DNA from: Strongylocentrotus purpuratus
Lineage: Eukaryota > Echinodermata > Echinoidea > Camarodonta > Strongylocentrotidae
Length of the DNA: 64,000 bases
Direction: 5' to 3'
NCBI RefSeq assembly: GCF_000002235.5
Contig: NW_022145606.1
Span: forward strand, 19,323,980 to 19,387,979
Position numbers and translations under genes: made by a program. This document shows positions 10,271 to 25,100 of the stretch, in pieces (position 1 is the stretch's first letter; each line of letters starts with the position of its first letter). The notes beneath the pieces were generated by a model that searched no databases, was not told the DNA's origin, and saw nothing but the letters and a program-made list of their open reading frames with translations.

Positions 10271-13200
10271 CTGTAAAAAATAAAAATAAAAGGAAAATCA
10301 AACAGAAATAAATAAATCAAATCAAACGCAAGGGGAAAACGTAAGAATAATTAGTAAACTATATGCAATATTATGTTTAGACCCCAGCAATAACCCCAAG
10401 TGTGATCCAATTCGATGGAATACTGCCAGACAGAAACATTGGCAATTTTTAGTAATCTAAATTCTTTCTTTTTTGTTTTCTTTTGTTTGGTCTATTGTAG
10501 GTGTGATATTTGTTTCGTTACCAAAACAAAGAAAAAGGGAAACAAAACTATCAGTATAATTTTTGTGTTAATTATGATTCAATTGCTTTGCAAAGCACAT
10601 TTTTAATTTCAATTCTTTGTTATGACAATAATAATGTTTTTGTGGTTATGTAAATTTGATTTGTAGTATTGTATCTTTGAATGTAACCATGTATATATAA
10701 TCAATAAATCCTCTGATGAGGCAAAGAAAACAAATTGTCTCGTTACTGTCACTGTGGTAGATGTATAAACTTGGAACAGAATTGACAGTAATCATAAAAT
10801 TGTCTAAATGTTACTATGCTAAGTTTGTCATGATAGTGTGTAGAAAAACTATAATGATTAAATGAGCCCCATGGCACAATATTGTACATCCGTTGGCCTA
10901 TCAACTACATGTCTTTCAATCTTTCTTGCCTTGCTTCATTGATGGCTCGAATGATTTGTACGACCGCTTTGGAATGCTGTTCAGTTTATCCTCCTTATTG
11001 AAAAATCCTGTACCCACGCACACGCAAGCACACGCACGTGTTGTTGTTGTTGTTTTTATTTCCGAAATCAGATAAAAATATTATACATAGTAAAATATTC
11101 AAAATGAAATATTTATACATACTGGACTGTACATGGACAAAAATCGGTGGAAAGCCCAATTCAGCAGTGTTTATAGAACACTACTGTGAACGCATACAAC
11201 AAGAATAACAAGAAAAAAACACAAAAAAAAACAACAGAAATACAAAGTGAAAACAATATAGGCGTACCTGTTGTCGATTCCCATCCGATCACATCTCCAT
11301 TCCCTTCATTCGTTTTTTCAAGCCATTCCATTAGAGGCTGAAAGTATTTCAAGATGGCGTCGGCTTTCATCTCTCTTTGACCGGTGAGGGCCTCCATCGC
11401 TTCTGGCCAGGGTTTGCTCCTCCCCATAGATAACATTGCTCTGTTTTAAAGGACAAAATTAATCTATCAGTTATTTAATATAACAAGGATAATTATGTCC
11501 TAGATCATTTTCAAAGAAATGTATAAAATATCAACGATACTTTACCAGATGATTGCATCAAACAGTTAGCTTACCTAGCAAGATCGAATACCAAGTTTAA
11601 TTACTTGTATTAAAAGTGATATTCTATATGTATTTTTTACCCGTTAAGTATGAAGCGTATTCTTGAATTGGCCTCAAAATTTATTCAGAATGTAACCATT
11701 CTTAAGAAATTACGTAAGTAATTTAAAGGTAAAGACCAGTATTGGATACGCCCCAATTTCAAAAAATGAAATGGAAGCTCTTATTACCAGGGTAATTATA
11801 CTGCATTATTGTAGAGCGCTTAGAGACTTCTGATAAAGTAAGTGTTAGGCGCTATATAAGCAAGGACAATTATTATTATTATTATTAATGGATATATTTA
11901 GTAAATTAGTTTATCTATTGGACTGTGAGAGATAAACGCAGGTGTCGCGCACGTGTGCGTAGTCGCATATACATCTTTCTGTGTACAGTGCTTGTAACTT
12001 TACGAAGACTGGGTCAAATTTCTTATCATTTTGATGATTACAGAACCTTGCAGTACTATGCTAGATGATCAACCTTTCTGATCGCTTCCACAACGTTTCT
12101 TTCACAATGCAATCGCATGACCATAACTGGTCTTTATCTTTAACAGTTATTTTCTCACATAGATGGTTTTGGTGACCTTGAGGGTTGCCATGTAAAATGC
12201 TGAATAAAATCAGATCAATACTCCGAATTCATCGAGAAACACTTGGTGAATATAGTGCCCTCATCGTCTGTGCGTAGAGATGTGTACACAAGACAAGTGA
12301 GGGAGGGGGTCTTACACATTCAACCTACTATTGATATGAGTTTGTTTTTGTTTTTAAATAATACGTGGATATATTCATTTCACATTTTGCCATTTAGAAA
12401 GTATCTCTACATGATTAATCCTTCATGAATGTTAGAATGTAATAGACCAACTAACAGTTTAAAGAGATACTATGTCCCTTTGCAGCCAACATCAAATTGT
12501 GTAGAACTTTGCAGGAATTATGAATATGTCATGCATGTCTTATCTGTGAAATTTAAACATTAGCAATGTCCTAGAAGTCAAATTATGCAAGGAAACCCGT
12601 TTACCATCTGGACTTCACTGCCAAAAACTATTGAGTGACTGACTGCCATTTTTTTGGTGGTAATATACATAAATGAGCTGTAACAGGTACATTAACATTT
12701 GTCTACTTCAATAATCCACTTCTTGTGATGGCCAAAATTAAACTGATTGAATCTTTGTGCAGCACAAAAACATGCGACCCTTTAGTATTAAAGGGTCATA
12801 CTACTACTTTGGTGATTGCAATCACTTAACTCGATTTGACAACTATTAGTCGTCATTTTCCCACTGTAAGCATTTTCAAGCCTTCACTATGAACATGACG
12901 GACAAAGAAAGAGGAAAAATATACAGTTCCTCATTCTACCTCAACAATTGTTGTGGTAGACAAAGGAACATCCCTTCACTGCTATTATGTAAAAATGTGT
13001 AGAACAGGTGTCACATGCATATTCACCTTTTTACATAATAGCAGTGAAGGGATGCTCCTTTGTCTACTTGAGTCACTGTATATTGTGTCCGCTTTCTTTG
13101 TCAGTCATGTTCATAGTGCCTTTCGCTTTAAGTGTAGTTTTGAATTAGTATTGTCATTCAAATGCCGTTGGAATTTACCTTTCCATTTGTTTGGCCTGCA

Positions 13201-15811
13201 AATGGGACATTGTACCTTTAATTTAATGTCGAAGCATGTCTGCATACCCCTATTTTCTCTTGAATGTAAAACGGTTATTGAACAATGATTCAAATTTCTC
13301 ACAAATCGCACCAGGATAATCTATTCCTCCAAATCCGACTCATCAATGCTCACCATTGTAATCACCATCATAACTATTGTCTCTACAATAACCGCATTAT
13401 CTAAGATATGAAAAGCGAGATGTTTGTCCTTACGCCAATTTCTCGCCTGCTTCTGTTGACCGGTAGAAATCACATTTATGGAGCGGTCCTGTATGGTTGG
13501 CAGCCTGGCACAGAGACTGGTAAAACTGGAACTGTATGATGGTCCGAATATAGTATCTGACAGAAATAGAGGTCGGTAATGATAAAATGTAATTCAATTA
13601 AATACAAAAAAAATCGTGTCATGGTATAGCACCATTTGATTGTTGAAATTACAAAGCGCTGCACATATTGTTTTACATGTTTGAGCCCCTTTATCAACAT
13701 CACTTAAATCAGACCAGTTGAGCCAATCAAATCTATTGTTCTCTAACAAAATAAATGGGACTTAGAAAATGTTCGTGAAACGGTCAACAAACAGATTAAA
13801 CTTTTCAACTTTTGTTAATGAAATATATATGTACCTAGTTCGTTTATTACTTTGTATTATATTGAGAAAAAAAAACACAGAAAAAACAGAAGAAATAAAG
13901 AAGATTCAGAAAATGAAATTCATTGTGAAAAAGCAATCTCAAAATGAAATGCTGCGGTACCCTACCAAGCAATCACTCAAAGTTGTCAAGACATTCGCAA
14001 AACCTCGCAAGGACGTTAAAACGTGTGAACAATACTCACGTCTCTATAGAACCTCTAGTGTTCCCTTGGTATAAGGCCTAAATGGGCACAATTGCGCTGC
14101 TATAATGAAAATGCTCACCCTATGAATGGATACGTTACGATGATATGGTACATGGCGCCTGCCTCGAAATCTTCTTCTGTTCTTTCCACGGGAGCTTTGA
14201 CACCAATCAGGTCATTCCTGTCATCAGAAGGAGAAAGAGCAGCAGGAAGATGAGAAGAATTGGAAGGAAGAGCAAAGCAAAGGAAAGGGAAAATGAGTAG
14301 AAGAAGAAAACGGAAAAGAAAAAGAAGAAGGGGACCTCATTCTGAATATTTTTAGGATTGGAAAGATGAGCAAAACAAAGGAAGGGAAAGATGAGTGGAA
14401 GAAGAAAAAGAAGAAGAAGAAGGGGATCTTATTCTGAATATTTGTGTAATTTTAGTGTTAAGGTTTGTAGTATCTTCTGTTGATAATAGACAGCTGATAT
14501 TGTTGTAAGTTGGTTTTCTGAAAATTGGATTAATGGTCCATTTTGTATATCTGGATGGACCACGATCTTTGACAACCTACTTTTCGGGACCTTACCAAAC
14601 ACGATTGATTTTATATAAATAAACCAAGCAGTAGGATCACCATGAAGCTAAAGCTAGACAAAACTCTCAGTAAGAACCAAAACAAGAACACAACAAATTT
14701 CATTTATATCATGTAAAGTGATCTCTATCTAAATTATAGGGCCCATGATCATGACATCGAAATACAAGTGCATTCCTGTTGCTGTGCAGTTCTGCATACA
14801 TCTCATATGTTGATATGTAAACTTCTGAATTTGTTTCATAGATTTTAAAATATTTTTTGAAATATTTGTTTTCAAAATTGCTAATTAAGCTCCACCCAAA
14901 AACCTCCAGATCTTATTCCCCTTGTGGCATCATCTGTCAGTCATCAATGAGCTAACTTGAGAAAGTGGCATTTAACTTTGCCAAAGTTGACCACCTGTTA
15001 CAATACCACAAAAAATAGCAACATTTTAAAGTTGTTATGTCAGACATGATGTAGCATCACCAGGAAGACAAAGACAAATCGCGTTTGTATTTGAATGTGT
15101 ACACACTTGAGTTGCCACCATCTGGCAGTACCAGCATTCACATCTGTTTTCCCACTGAATACATCCCATCTCCATTGCTCTAGGGCTAAGCTGAAGGGAA
15201 GGGTTCCGATGGTCGGTAAAGCCATCTTCAGCAAAAAGTTGATATCCGTATCCATTACTACACAAAAAGAGATAGAGACACACGATGAGTACCTGTATAT
15301 TTTACTTTTGCATCGTTTGTTTGTTTGTATATTAGTTTACTTTTCCTTGTCACAGATTGAATTATATCTTGTCTCTGTCAGAATTTAAAAGTTAATGATT
15401 ACTGCCTCTGAAAATGTGGCAAATTTCTTTGGGCGTCTGAAATTGTGAATAATTTAGGAAGAAAACAAAAACATCTGCCATTTTCCACCCAGGTGAAGTA
15501 AATGAATACCCGGTATTAAAGAAGAAACTTTCTGAATACTTTGGCACCCCATTATAGAAGCTCGGCTATTAAAGCCGGTGTAACGTTTTGATTGCAAGGC
15601 CCCAGAAAGAACGTGTTTAATACAACTGAGGATATCCTCTGAATAAACGACATGACATGATGATGATGATGATGATGATATGGTGATGATGATGATGACT
15701 ATCATCAGCATCATCATCATCGTTATACTATTGTAATTATAACTATTACTATCATTGTTATTAATATCATGTTTATTATTATAGTAGTAGTAATAGAAGT
15801 AGTACTAAAAA

Positions 15812-15852
<41 letters not shown>

Positions 15853-15853
15853 A

Positions 15854-15892
<39 letters not shown>

Positions 15893-15908
15893 CCGTAGCA
15901 GTAGCAGT

Positions 15909-15969
<61 letters not shown>

Positions 15970-15970
15970 A

Positions 15971-16003
<33 letters not shown>

Positions 16004-16031
16004 CCGTAGCAGTAGCAGTAGCAGCAGCAGC

Positions 16032-16068
<37 letters not shown>

Positions 16069-16069
16069 A

Positions 16070-16104
<35 letters not shown>

Positions 16105-16141
16105 ACAGCAGTAGTCGTAGTAGTAATAGTAGTAGTAGTAA

Positions 16142-16191
<50 letters not shown>

Positions 16192-19100
16192 CTAGAAGTT
16201 GTAGTAGTAGTAGTAGTATTTAGAAGCAGCAGTAATAATAATAACAGTATGTTTTATTGTTATAGTAATAATATCATTAGGTTAGTTATACTCGCCTTCT
16301 ATTGGGTCATCCTCGCCATCAAACAAGCCGACCTCTTTTAAATGTTTGGGCGTGGCTACTGACTGCGACATCACCTCCCCTATGGCTTCTTGGAAAGCGA
16401 TGTTAGCCCCATCCCTGAAGGACACTGGCTGGTGTTTGTAATTCATGTCGTATTGGATGTGACCTAACTCGTGATGAAGGATCAGGAAGTATTCCATATT
16501 GACTTCGGTGCACATCTTTATCCTGCAACAGATCGGCAAGAAAAGTAAAATATTGGTAAAACAAATCACAATGATCAACAAGAAACATCAGTAAACATAT
16601 TACTATACAATAGTTGATAAGAAGGAAAAGGCAAGCTTGTTTTCATCTTTATCCTGTAGCATATCAAATCAACAAGAAAATTAGATGTTATGTCAATAAA
16701 GTCAGGATCATGGACCAGTATCAACTCTACACTCTCGCCAATTCGCCATTGAAAGTGTTTTGTCGCCATAGGCTCAGTGCCACCGACCCATACGTATATT
16801 TCTCAACTGTTTTCCCCCAGTCTTGTTTTGGCAATATAACGAAATTGCCTCAACTCATTCACAACCATTAATACATGGTACATGTTATTGTGCTGAATTT
16901 TCCGCAAACTTGTCGGCAATGTGGTTCGTCACCTCACCCCCCCCCCCCCCAACATAAAAGTCGAACAGATCCCTTGGGTGAGACTGAAGAACTGACCTAA
17001 AGTCTACTCTGTTGTAGAAGTCCCATGCAGACGCGTGACACACCACATCTCTCCCGTCATCAGGCCTCTCCAACATGGAATTCTCCCAGAATGCATCATT
17101 GACCGGAAATAGACCCATGGAGCTGAAGAATTCATCTGCCATACGAGCTATCCTATCGACGGTGTAATTCTGGAAAATATAATGAGATTGTAAAAAAGTC
17201 TGCATATGGATGTTTTGTGTTATATTAGCCTATACTTCTTCTGGAGACTGCCGATTTCCAATAGTACTATTCGTGGACAGTTCTCTACTCTCAGGCAACT
17301 GTCAACATTGAACATTTATCACGTGGGGGCTTTACTTCGTTCCGTCGGGTCAGGTTGTCGGGCGATGCGAACTTTAGTAAAAACATGACCCCTATTCACG
17401 ATAGGTTGGCCCAAACAGGCTCGCTTGAAATCCGTTGGCCCACGCCTATGGAATAAACCCCTTGCATTTCTAAAAAAAACTACTTCACTTCACTCAAAAA
17501 AATCTGAAAACATCCCAGTTTCCTTCAATTCTTCTTAATTTGCTGATTGACTAAGAGACAGAGCCTTGCATTCTCTAGAAAAGGTAAATATAAAGCTAAC
17601 TTTTAGGTTGTATTATAAGATGATGACGTGGATCCCAATTTAAATGATTGGTTAAGAGCGTACACGTAACCAGGCATTTGTTTTGCCTACACGTAATTTT
17701 GATGATGACCAGTCGTTATCAAATGCTAATGACCGGTCATTAGTAAAATTATGTTATAAAACATCATGATATAAAACAATTAATAAAACATAATCTTATA
17801 AAATAAATAATACACATAATTTTGTTCGGTACCTTCAATACAGTCCAAACACCCTCGGCTATCACCTCGGGCGTGTCAGATTGTTCCAAAGGTACCTTGT
17901 GTGTGTATTTTATTTTTTTTTAATTTTTTTTTTTTACTAATGCCATTATTTTTATACAGTATCACTCTCACATGGCGCGTCAGAAACCACACCAGTCACT
18001 TGCGCAGTCCTCCGTCAGCAAAATAACGCCTCGTGTGCAACGCGCTTTACTCACCTGTCGGACCATTTCATCAGAGACGTCAATATTGGGTAGGTCAGGG
18101 TATGGAACCACATGGGGATAGATGTTCGTCCAGAAACGACCCCACATGTCACCTGTAATTGGTATGATATCACACAATGTTATATGAAGCAATGTTCGTA
18201 TGAAAAACGGGCGGTCAAGAGTGAAATGTAGAATCTCTGTAAATATAAGCTGAAGACGAGAAGTATAACATCTTCGTCGTTTTATTTGAATAACATGAAT
18301 CAAGGCCGCAAAGACTACAATTCAACTCAAAGACTATTACAATTACTACTCTGCTGTATATCCCATAGAGGGTTATAGGACACCTACCCCCCGGACATCC
18401 ATCCCCCCCATATTACCACCCCAGTCAACTACCCCCAGGACAACTACCCCGTAGGATAACTACCCCCTAGGGCAACTACCTAGGACAACTACCCCGGACA
18501 ACTCCCCCGGACAACTAACCCCTAGGAAAACTACCCCCGGACAAATACCCCCAGCAACTATCCCCCAGACAACTACCCCCTACGACAACCATCCTGTAGG
18601 ACAACTACCCCCTGGACAACTACCCCAGAGGGAAGTTGTCTGGGGGGTATTTTTCCGAGGGTAGTTGTCCTAAGGGGGTAGTTGTCCGGGGGAGTTGTCC
18701 TAGATGTTAGTTGCCCTAAGGGATATCATTGGGAGTGGTTATCCGGGGGTGAATGTCCAGTGTCCTAGAACCCTCTATGGGATACGTCCATAGAGATCAC
18801 TTTCGGATTACAGTACGTAATTGTCATAAATATTGTCATGTTCGCACATTTTCAATGGTGAAGTCATCACAACCATCATCATCACTATCATCACTATCGT
18901 CATTGTGATCATGTTTGTCATCTACATCAACATTTTCATCGTTTTATTTATCAACAGGGCGTTACCATAATATTTATTAATAATATTTTTGCTTATATGG
19001 CGCTTAATACAACGGCAATTTCGAAGTTTCTAAGCGCTTTATGTTATTACCCCGGTCATCGGATTCTGGCTTGCCCACACACAGTGTATGCACGTTCTCC

Positions 19101-22100
19101 ACTCCCTGGGTAACATTCCAGCAAGAGCTACTATGCTCAAATTGCTAAGCATACTGCATACTTGTGGAGAGTGTCAAATTTAGATCAACATATTGCCAAA
19201 GGACATTAGTGCCACGACGGGACTCGAACCGCGGACCTTGTAATCGACAGTCCGGCGACGTATCCACTCGACCACAACACTTCTATGGTAACTCACCTAG
19301 AACATTAGCTGGTAGATTGCCGGTGAGGGGAACATGTTCTGATCCGTAGACCCCGTTTAGCCTGCGTCTGACATAGGCATGGAGCTGCTTGTAGAGAGGA
19401 AGAATAGCATTGTAGAGTTCGTACACCTGATTTTCAAGGTCATCACTGTAGGCAGACCTCCAGGAGTCCCCAAGATCATCATACCCTGTAAGAAAAACAT
19501 TTCAGTCTCGGAAACACGCTCACATCGTACCACGCACACTACCATGCTCGCTCCAAGGCACCCACCCCCTTGGGATGCTTTGGTGTGACACTCTGTCCTG
19601 GGACCCGTCTTACAAAGAGTTGATATCAATCGCAACTTTTTTTAGATTGATACCAATTGCAAATATGTACATAAAATGTTTGCTTATCTCTTAGCAGGGT
19701 TCTAGGGCACCTACCCCCTGGACATCCAACCCCCCGGAAACCACCCCAAGTCAACTACTACTTAGGACAACTACCCCAGGACAACTACCCCCTAGGGCAA
19801 CCACCCTCTCGGTCGGCTACTCCCTAGGACAACTACCCCCAGACATCTACCCCCGGATAACTTCTCCTTTATAGACAACTACCCCCTACCACAACAATCA
19901 TCCAGGACAGCTAGCCCCGGACAACTATCCTAGGGGCAGTTGTCCGGGGATAGTTTCCGGGGGTAATTGTCCTAGGGGTAGTTGTCAGGGGGTAATTGTC
20001 CGGGGGTAGTTGTCCTAGGGGGTAGTTGTCTGGGGTTACTTGTCCTAGAGGGTAGTTGACTTGGGTGGCTATCCGGGGGTGTGTGTCCATCTTACAAGAG
20101 CAAGGATAGTATCAACACTTATGTGCATCTGCTTCCTTTGATCTAAGTTTATAAAACAATATGATCATTTAAATGTATTTATTAATTAATTTACTATTTA
20201 TTAACTTACTTTTGTATTCATTCATTCAAAGTTATATATTCAAGATGATCAGTTGCATGACCACTTTGGATTTGTCCTGTATCTATAAACATGAGTAAAT
20301 GAATATTAGAAGCGTTAAGTATGTATAGATACATATTTGTTACAACAAACAAGAGGAATCGAACGTTAACTTCACTGGTAATAAAATAATGATTACATAG
20401 AGCACACAATACCAATGTCCTACGCGTTCTCCAAATTATCAACAATTTCCCCACTGTCATAGACAATTGAGAGAGGCAGTAGTTCCGTCACCGGAAGTTG
20501 CTCCTGACTGGTTAGTCATATCATGTAGCCTCAAATAGTTCCCTCTGCGACTTTCTATCAAAACGAGTAGGCAGTAATAGGTTATTTTGCCAAAAACGTT
20601 CATGATCTAAATTTGTGTGTCAGTATAAAAATATCATTATATTGGAACAACGGGTATAATTGTGATTCAGTTTATCCGGACTCAATTTAAACCTCAGACC
20701 TTGCTCGCCTACGCGTAGCGCAACTTTCTCTCTCAATTCACTATGCTCACCGTTAGCTCTGGCTCCTTCATTAGCAATGTCCACGTATCTCGCGAATAGA
20801 GGTTTGTTTGGTATTCCTACTGCATCACGGAACCCCTCCCAAGCCCAGACCAGTTCATCCCAGTCCATAGAGGTCGCCATTATCTGTCCAAACCTAAAAG
20901 AAAATGAACACAAAAGAAAGCAAAACACGGACAAGTTAAGCGATTCATCTTACACTTCTATGTTCTTATTTCTAACATCATTTATTTGTGTATCCCTTTC
21001 CAAATTTCATGAGTAATTCACTATAACGATAAGACTATTTTGGCTTTATGCATAATATGCCCATTGCACACGAGGTTTTGCGATTGCGTTATTACATGCT
21101 CTAGTCATGCAAGAATGTCAATACAACCATGCAGCCCGTAATAACAGGAATTCTAAACATTTTTTGCCCTGTTTATTTTCCATTTACTTTTCGCATATAA
21201 GACCCATCTATATCTGCAACTACCTGTAAATTAGCCGCACCAAAGCGGCTATTTTAGAAATATGCTACCGACAGTGGCAGATATAAACGGGTACCAACAT
21301 AATACAGTGTGTCGCTTCCTGCTTTTCTGTTTCGCGACTTAGTGAAAAAAAATAGTAACATTACCGCGGAGAAAATCACTAAAGGATGCACTGCGGCAAT
21401 ATTGCGTTATTTTGTAAAAATAAAAGGGCTTTGGAAGGCACCGAGTACTGACGCATTCCTACGTCAGGCAAATGACGATATGTGTGAAATATAGGCTGAA
21501 TGTTGTACATCATGAAGGCTGTCTTAGTACTGTTTATTTGTAGACCGACTTGGCTTGCTGCAGACTCTACTTGTTCAAGGAGCTTCTGTGCCTTTTCCAG
21601 ATTGTCTGAAATTAGTGCAATATCATCAGCAAAGTCAGTATCTGTGATCATTACAGCAGAATATCTGCTACTTTCTCTTTCCTCTAGGGTAAAGCCCAGA
21701 TCCTCGAACCATTCAGTAGCCATTCTTAGAGCATAATTCAATGCTACGATGAATAGGTATGGTGCTAAAGTATTGCCTTGGAGCACTCCTGCTAAGATGG
21801 TAAAGTAGTCAGTCTCTCCATTTGGTGAACGCACTTGAGCTGTAGTAACTTTGTCCAGCAACCCTACTGCTGTGACTATTGTGTATGGTATTCCGTAGGC
21901 TCTTAAGATCTCTAACATCTTCTTCCTATTGATTGAATCGAAGGCCTTCTTAAAACCCACGAACGTAAGTACTGCTGTCAGATGCTTTGCTTTAGTACCT
22001 TCCACCAGTCTCCGCAAAGTTAGAATTCGCGCTACTGTAGATCTTCCTAGACGGAATTCATTCTGGTTCTTGTGGAGAAGGGGTTCCAAGTGAGAACGGA

Positions 22101-25100
22101 TTCTATTCAAAAGCTTTATGTTGAATACCTTTGCAGCTACTGGGGTCAGTGCTATACCACGGTAGTTTTGAGGGGTACTTATTTTACCTTTTTGGGTACA
22201 GGTATGGTTTCTCGCCATGGATAAGCGTTCTGTTACATACTTTCAAAAGATGTTGGTCAAGGGCACCAGACTTTCATACATCAAGTAATATTTTAGGTGA
22301 AATATGAAAGATGCATGCAAAGACACGCACAAATAGTTTGCATTATATATATATATATACGAAAATATAGTATCTAGACATATATTTGATAAGACAATCC
22401 GTGAAGCAGCAGATTGCTACCATGTGAGTAGTAAATATATACATGCTTAACTTATGGTAATTACCCAGACTTTTTCGGAAGCGCATAGCATGGGGATTAT
22501 CATAAACCGAGAACGGACTATCATTCTTACTATTATTCACTCCCTTCACTTATGAAAATATCACGCAGTTTTTCAAAAGGACAAATGATTCCTCGTTTTT
22601 AACGGGGTTATACCTCAGTGACACCACCGACACCGACACCAGACCGACAATAGATAGAAAACAATTTGTTTTCCCTGAATGGCAAAAATGTGTCGATGTA
22701 GAGTCAGTGTAGAGCCGGTTGGGCGTTATGACTGAGGTTGGGGCAAATGACGCCTCGTGTGCTAAAGACTTGATGCCGACGATGATGATGAATAATGAGG
22801 AACTTACCCGGCTCAAGATGTAGACAGTCTGACTGATCGTCAGGCCGGCACACTGGAGTGGAGCTGTATATCTTATTCATCTCACCAAGGATTTCGTTGT
22901 ACTGTCCAGGATTGAGAAAAATAAGTAAGGGTGTAAATATGAAATTGCGTGTGATCAGAGACAGAAGGGAGTTTTAAAACTTTTTGTTTAATTGCGAGCC
23001 AACCCTTGTAATAAGTTCATTCGTATGAAAAACAAAAACAAACTAAGATCTACAGAATGGCGAAGTTTGAAATAAATTGGACCAACAATTCGAAAGTAAT
23101 TAATGAGATCACCAAGTCTATGCAAATCTTGAATTAGCGTTTTGGTCAGTGGATTTTGACGTAGCCGCGGACAACTCCTTTGTTTGTCGTGTGCAAAAAT
23201 GTCATTCATTTTCTCCTAAGCGCCTTTTCTCTTGCAGCACTACTCAATTTTTTTTTGATAGCAAATGATTGTTTCCTCCAAAGTAGTTTGCTATCAAGAT
23301 TGGATTGTCGAAGCAGCTAACCCATCTTTTTTTTGCTTTACAGTATCCTGGAGAAACCCATCCCACAGTGCAGTATAAGCCTTCTCTAGGAGTATAACAA
23401 ACATTCCGGGCCTTCACACGAAGTAGTAGGGGAGGGGGGGGGGTAGGCCAATCTGCCCCCTTTTTCTGATTGAGTTCCGTGATGCTTTGAAAGATGAAAA
23501 TTGAGCAGATAGCAATAGATTTAAGGGGAAAAACCCAAACACTGTTATTAGGGACTTTTAGATTTGCACATCGACATAGTGGACTGCTACGTGTGACGTC
23601 CTTTTAAGGCATTTTGACGTCCTTTTAAGGCACTGCCAGTGCCTTAAAGAGCGTCAATATTACTGGGCTAGAAGGGATTAGACCATACAGTGAGGTCACT
23701 GACAGGTGGCTATCCCGTTAATTCAGCTCTCAACTAACATAAGAAAAAGAGGATCATGGGGGACCAACAGGCACCGATTGGGGAAGTTTTCTATATAGAG
23801 GGAGCAAGTAGCTACAAGTAGGACAGTGGGGCTTTAAAAGGACGTCTCATGTAACAGTCCACTATGTCGACGTGCAAATCTAAAAGTCCCTATTATCTTT
23901 ACTCTGAGTCTCAACCCCATTATCTGTGTTGTCTAGATCTCTCTCTCTCTCTCTCCCTTCAGACACAAGGTCGGGTTCAACTGAATTAGTAGAATGAAAA
24001 CCATAAGTGTGAATTACTTTGAATGTAATCAAAAAGAATGAATGAATCATTTGTACTCACCTCCTGGACGGTATCATTGTCCAGGGCAGCTACTCCGATG
24101 CCGGATATAATACCAAGTAGACGTTGAATATCTTCGGGAAAGCTCTCAATGACGTCATCAAACTCGCGAGCCTTCATCGCATATCTCTTACTGAAAGCTG
24201 CTGTCTTTAGACTGGCTTCAACCTGTCATAATAATAAAAGGAAACAGAATTTTGTTATTTTTTGTACATTATTTCTTAAATAGTATTTCTTATATTAAAC
24301 AAAACGTAGAACAGTAGAAGTAGAAAAGTAGAATACAAGTCATACGGAGTAAACATAGTAACATGGCTTGAGAAAAGTAAAAGAAATAATGTGACAAAGT
24401 AGTGGCATAAACATAACATTAAGTTTATAAAGGCAAATGGCAGGTTTGTATGATTTTACAACATACATATCAAAAGCACGAAACAGGTTTGAAATCTCGT
24501 ACTATAGGTATGCCCTTACATGAATGGATGTACAAGGATAGTGAATCAAACAAAGAAATTAAGCAGTATGTCCTGTACTTTTAAGTGATAGCTTAGATAT
24601 CGGTTGGTTTGATAAACATGTATACATTTATCTTAAAGGTAATACAAAGTTTCGGTATGGGGTCATGACTTTGGTTCAAATGAACATATTGGAAGCATAT
24701 ATGATCCTACAATTTTCAGTGATCATTGCCGCGGTCGAAATCGACTCTTAAGTTATGAAATTGTAAATGATTAACACTTTATGTTGAATAGCTCCCTCTC
24801 AAGGCCAAGATATTAATTAAGCTAAAAAAACGATGTTTATTGACTAAAATCGACCGATTAGCTATTCCCGTTCGGAAACTATATACCACAACTACATACT
24901 CTGAGGTTTTCATGGTCGCAGCTAACATTGTACGGCCGTAGGAGCTATTTGAAATTTATCAAAATTTACCGGGAGCACCGGTAAATCTTTATATTCAATT
25001 TTTCTCGAAAGCATAAGTGCTTTAGGAGCTAAACTTTCGGGTGTTTTTAATACATCCACAGGGGCATCCAAATGTATCAAAATTATAAAGAATCACTATC

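Noticed and set aside
13769..14074. 101-codon plus-strand frame rich in Lys
   Set aside because: AT-rich intron sequence of the ACE gene on the opposite strand; no similarity or splice support.
15769..16341. 190-codon poly-Val/Ala frame
   Set aside because: Translation of a TAG/GTA microsatellite inside an ACE intron.
16900..16996. Extension of ACE exon 7 beyond its donor ([11 protein letters not shown] and onward)
   Set aside because: Follows a good GTCAGT donor and does not match ACE; it is intron translated by read-through.
19200..19290. Possible tRNA gene on the minus strand (also 6336-6410 and 27080-27157)
   Set aside because: A and B boxes are present, but the stems are degenerate and each is followed by the same long body, so these are tRNA-derived SINEs.
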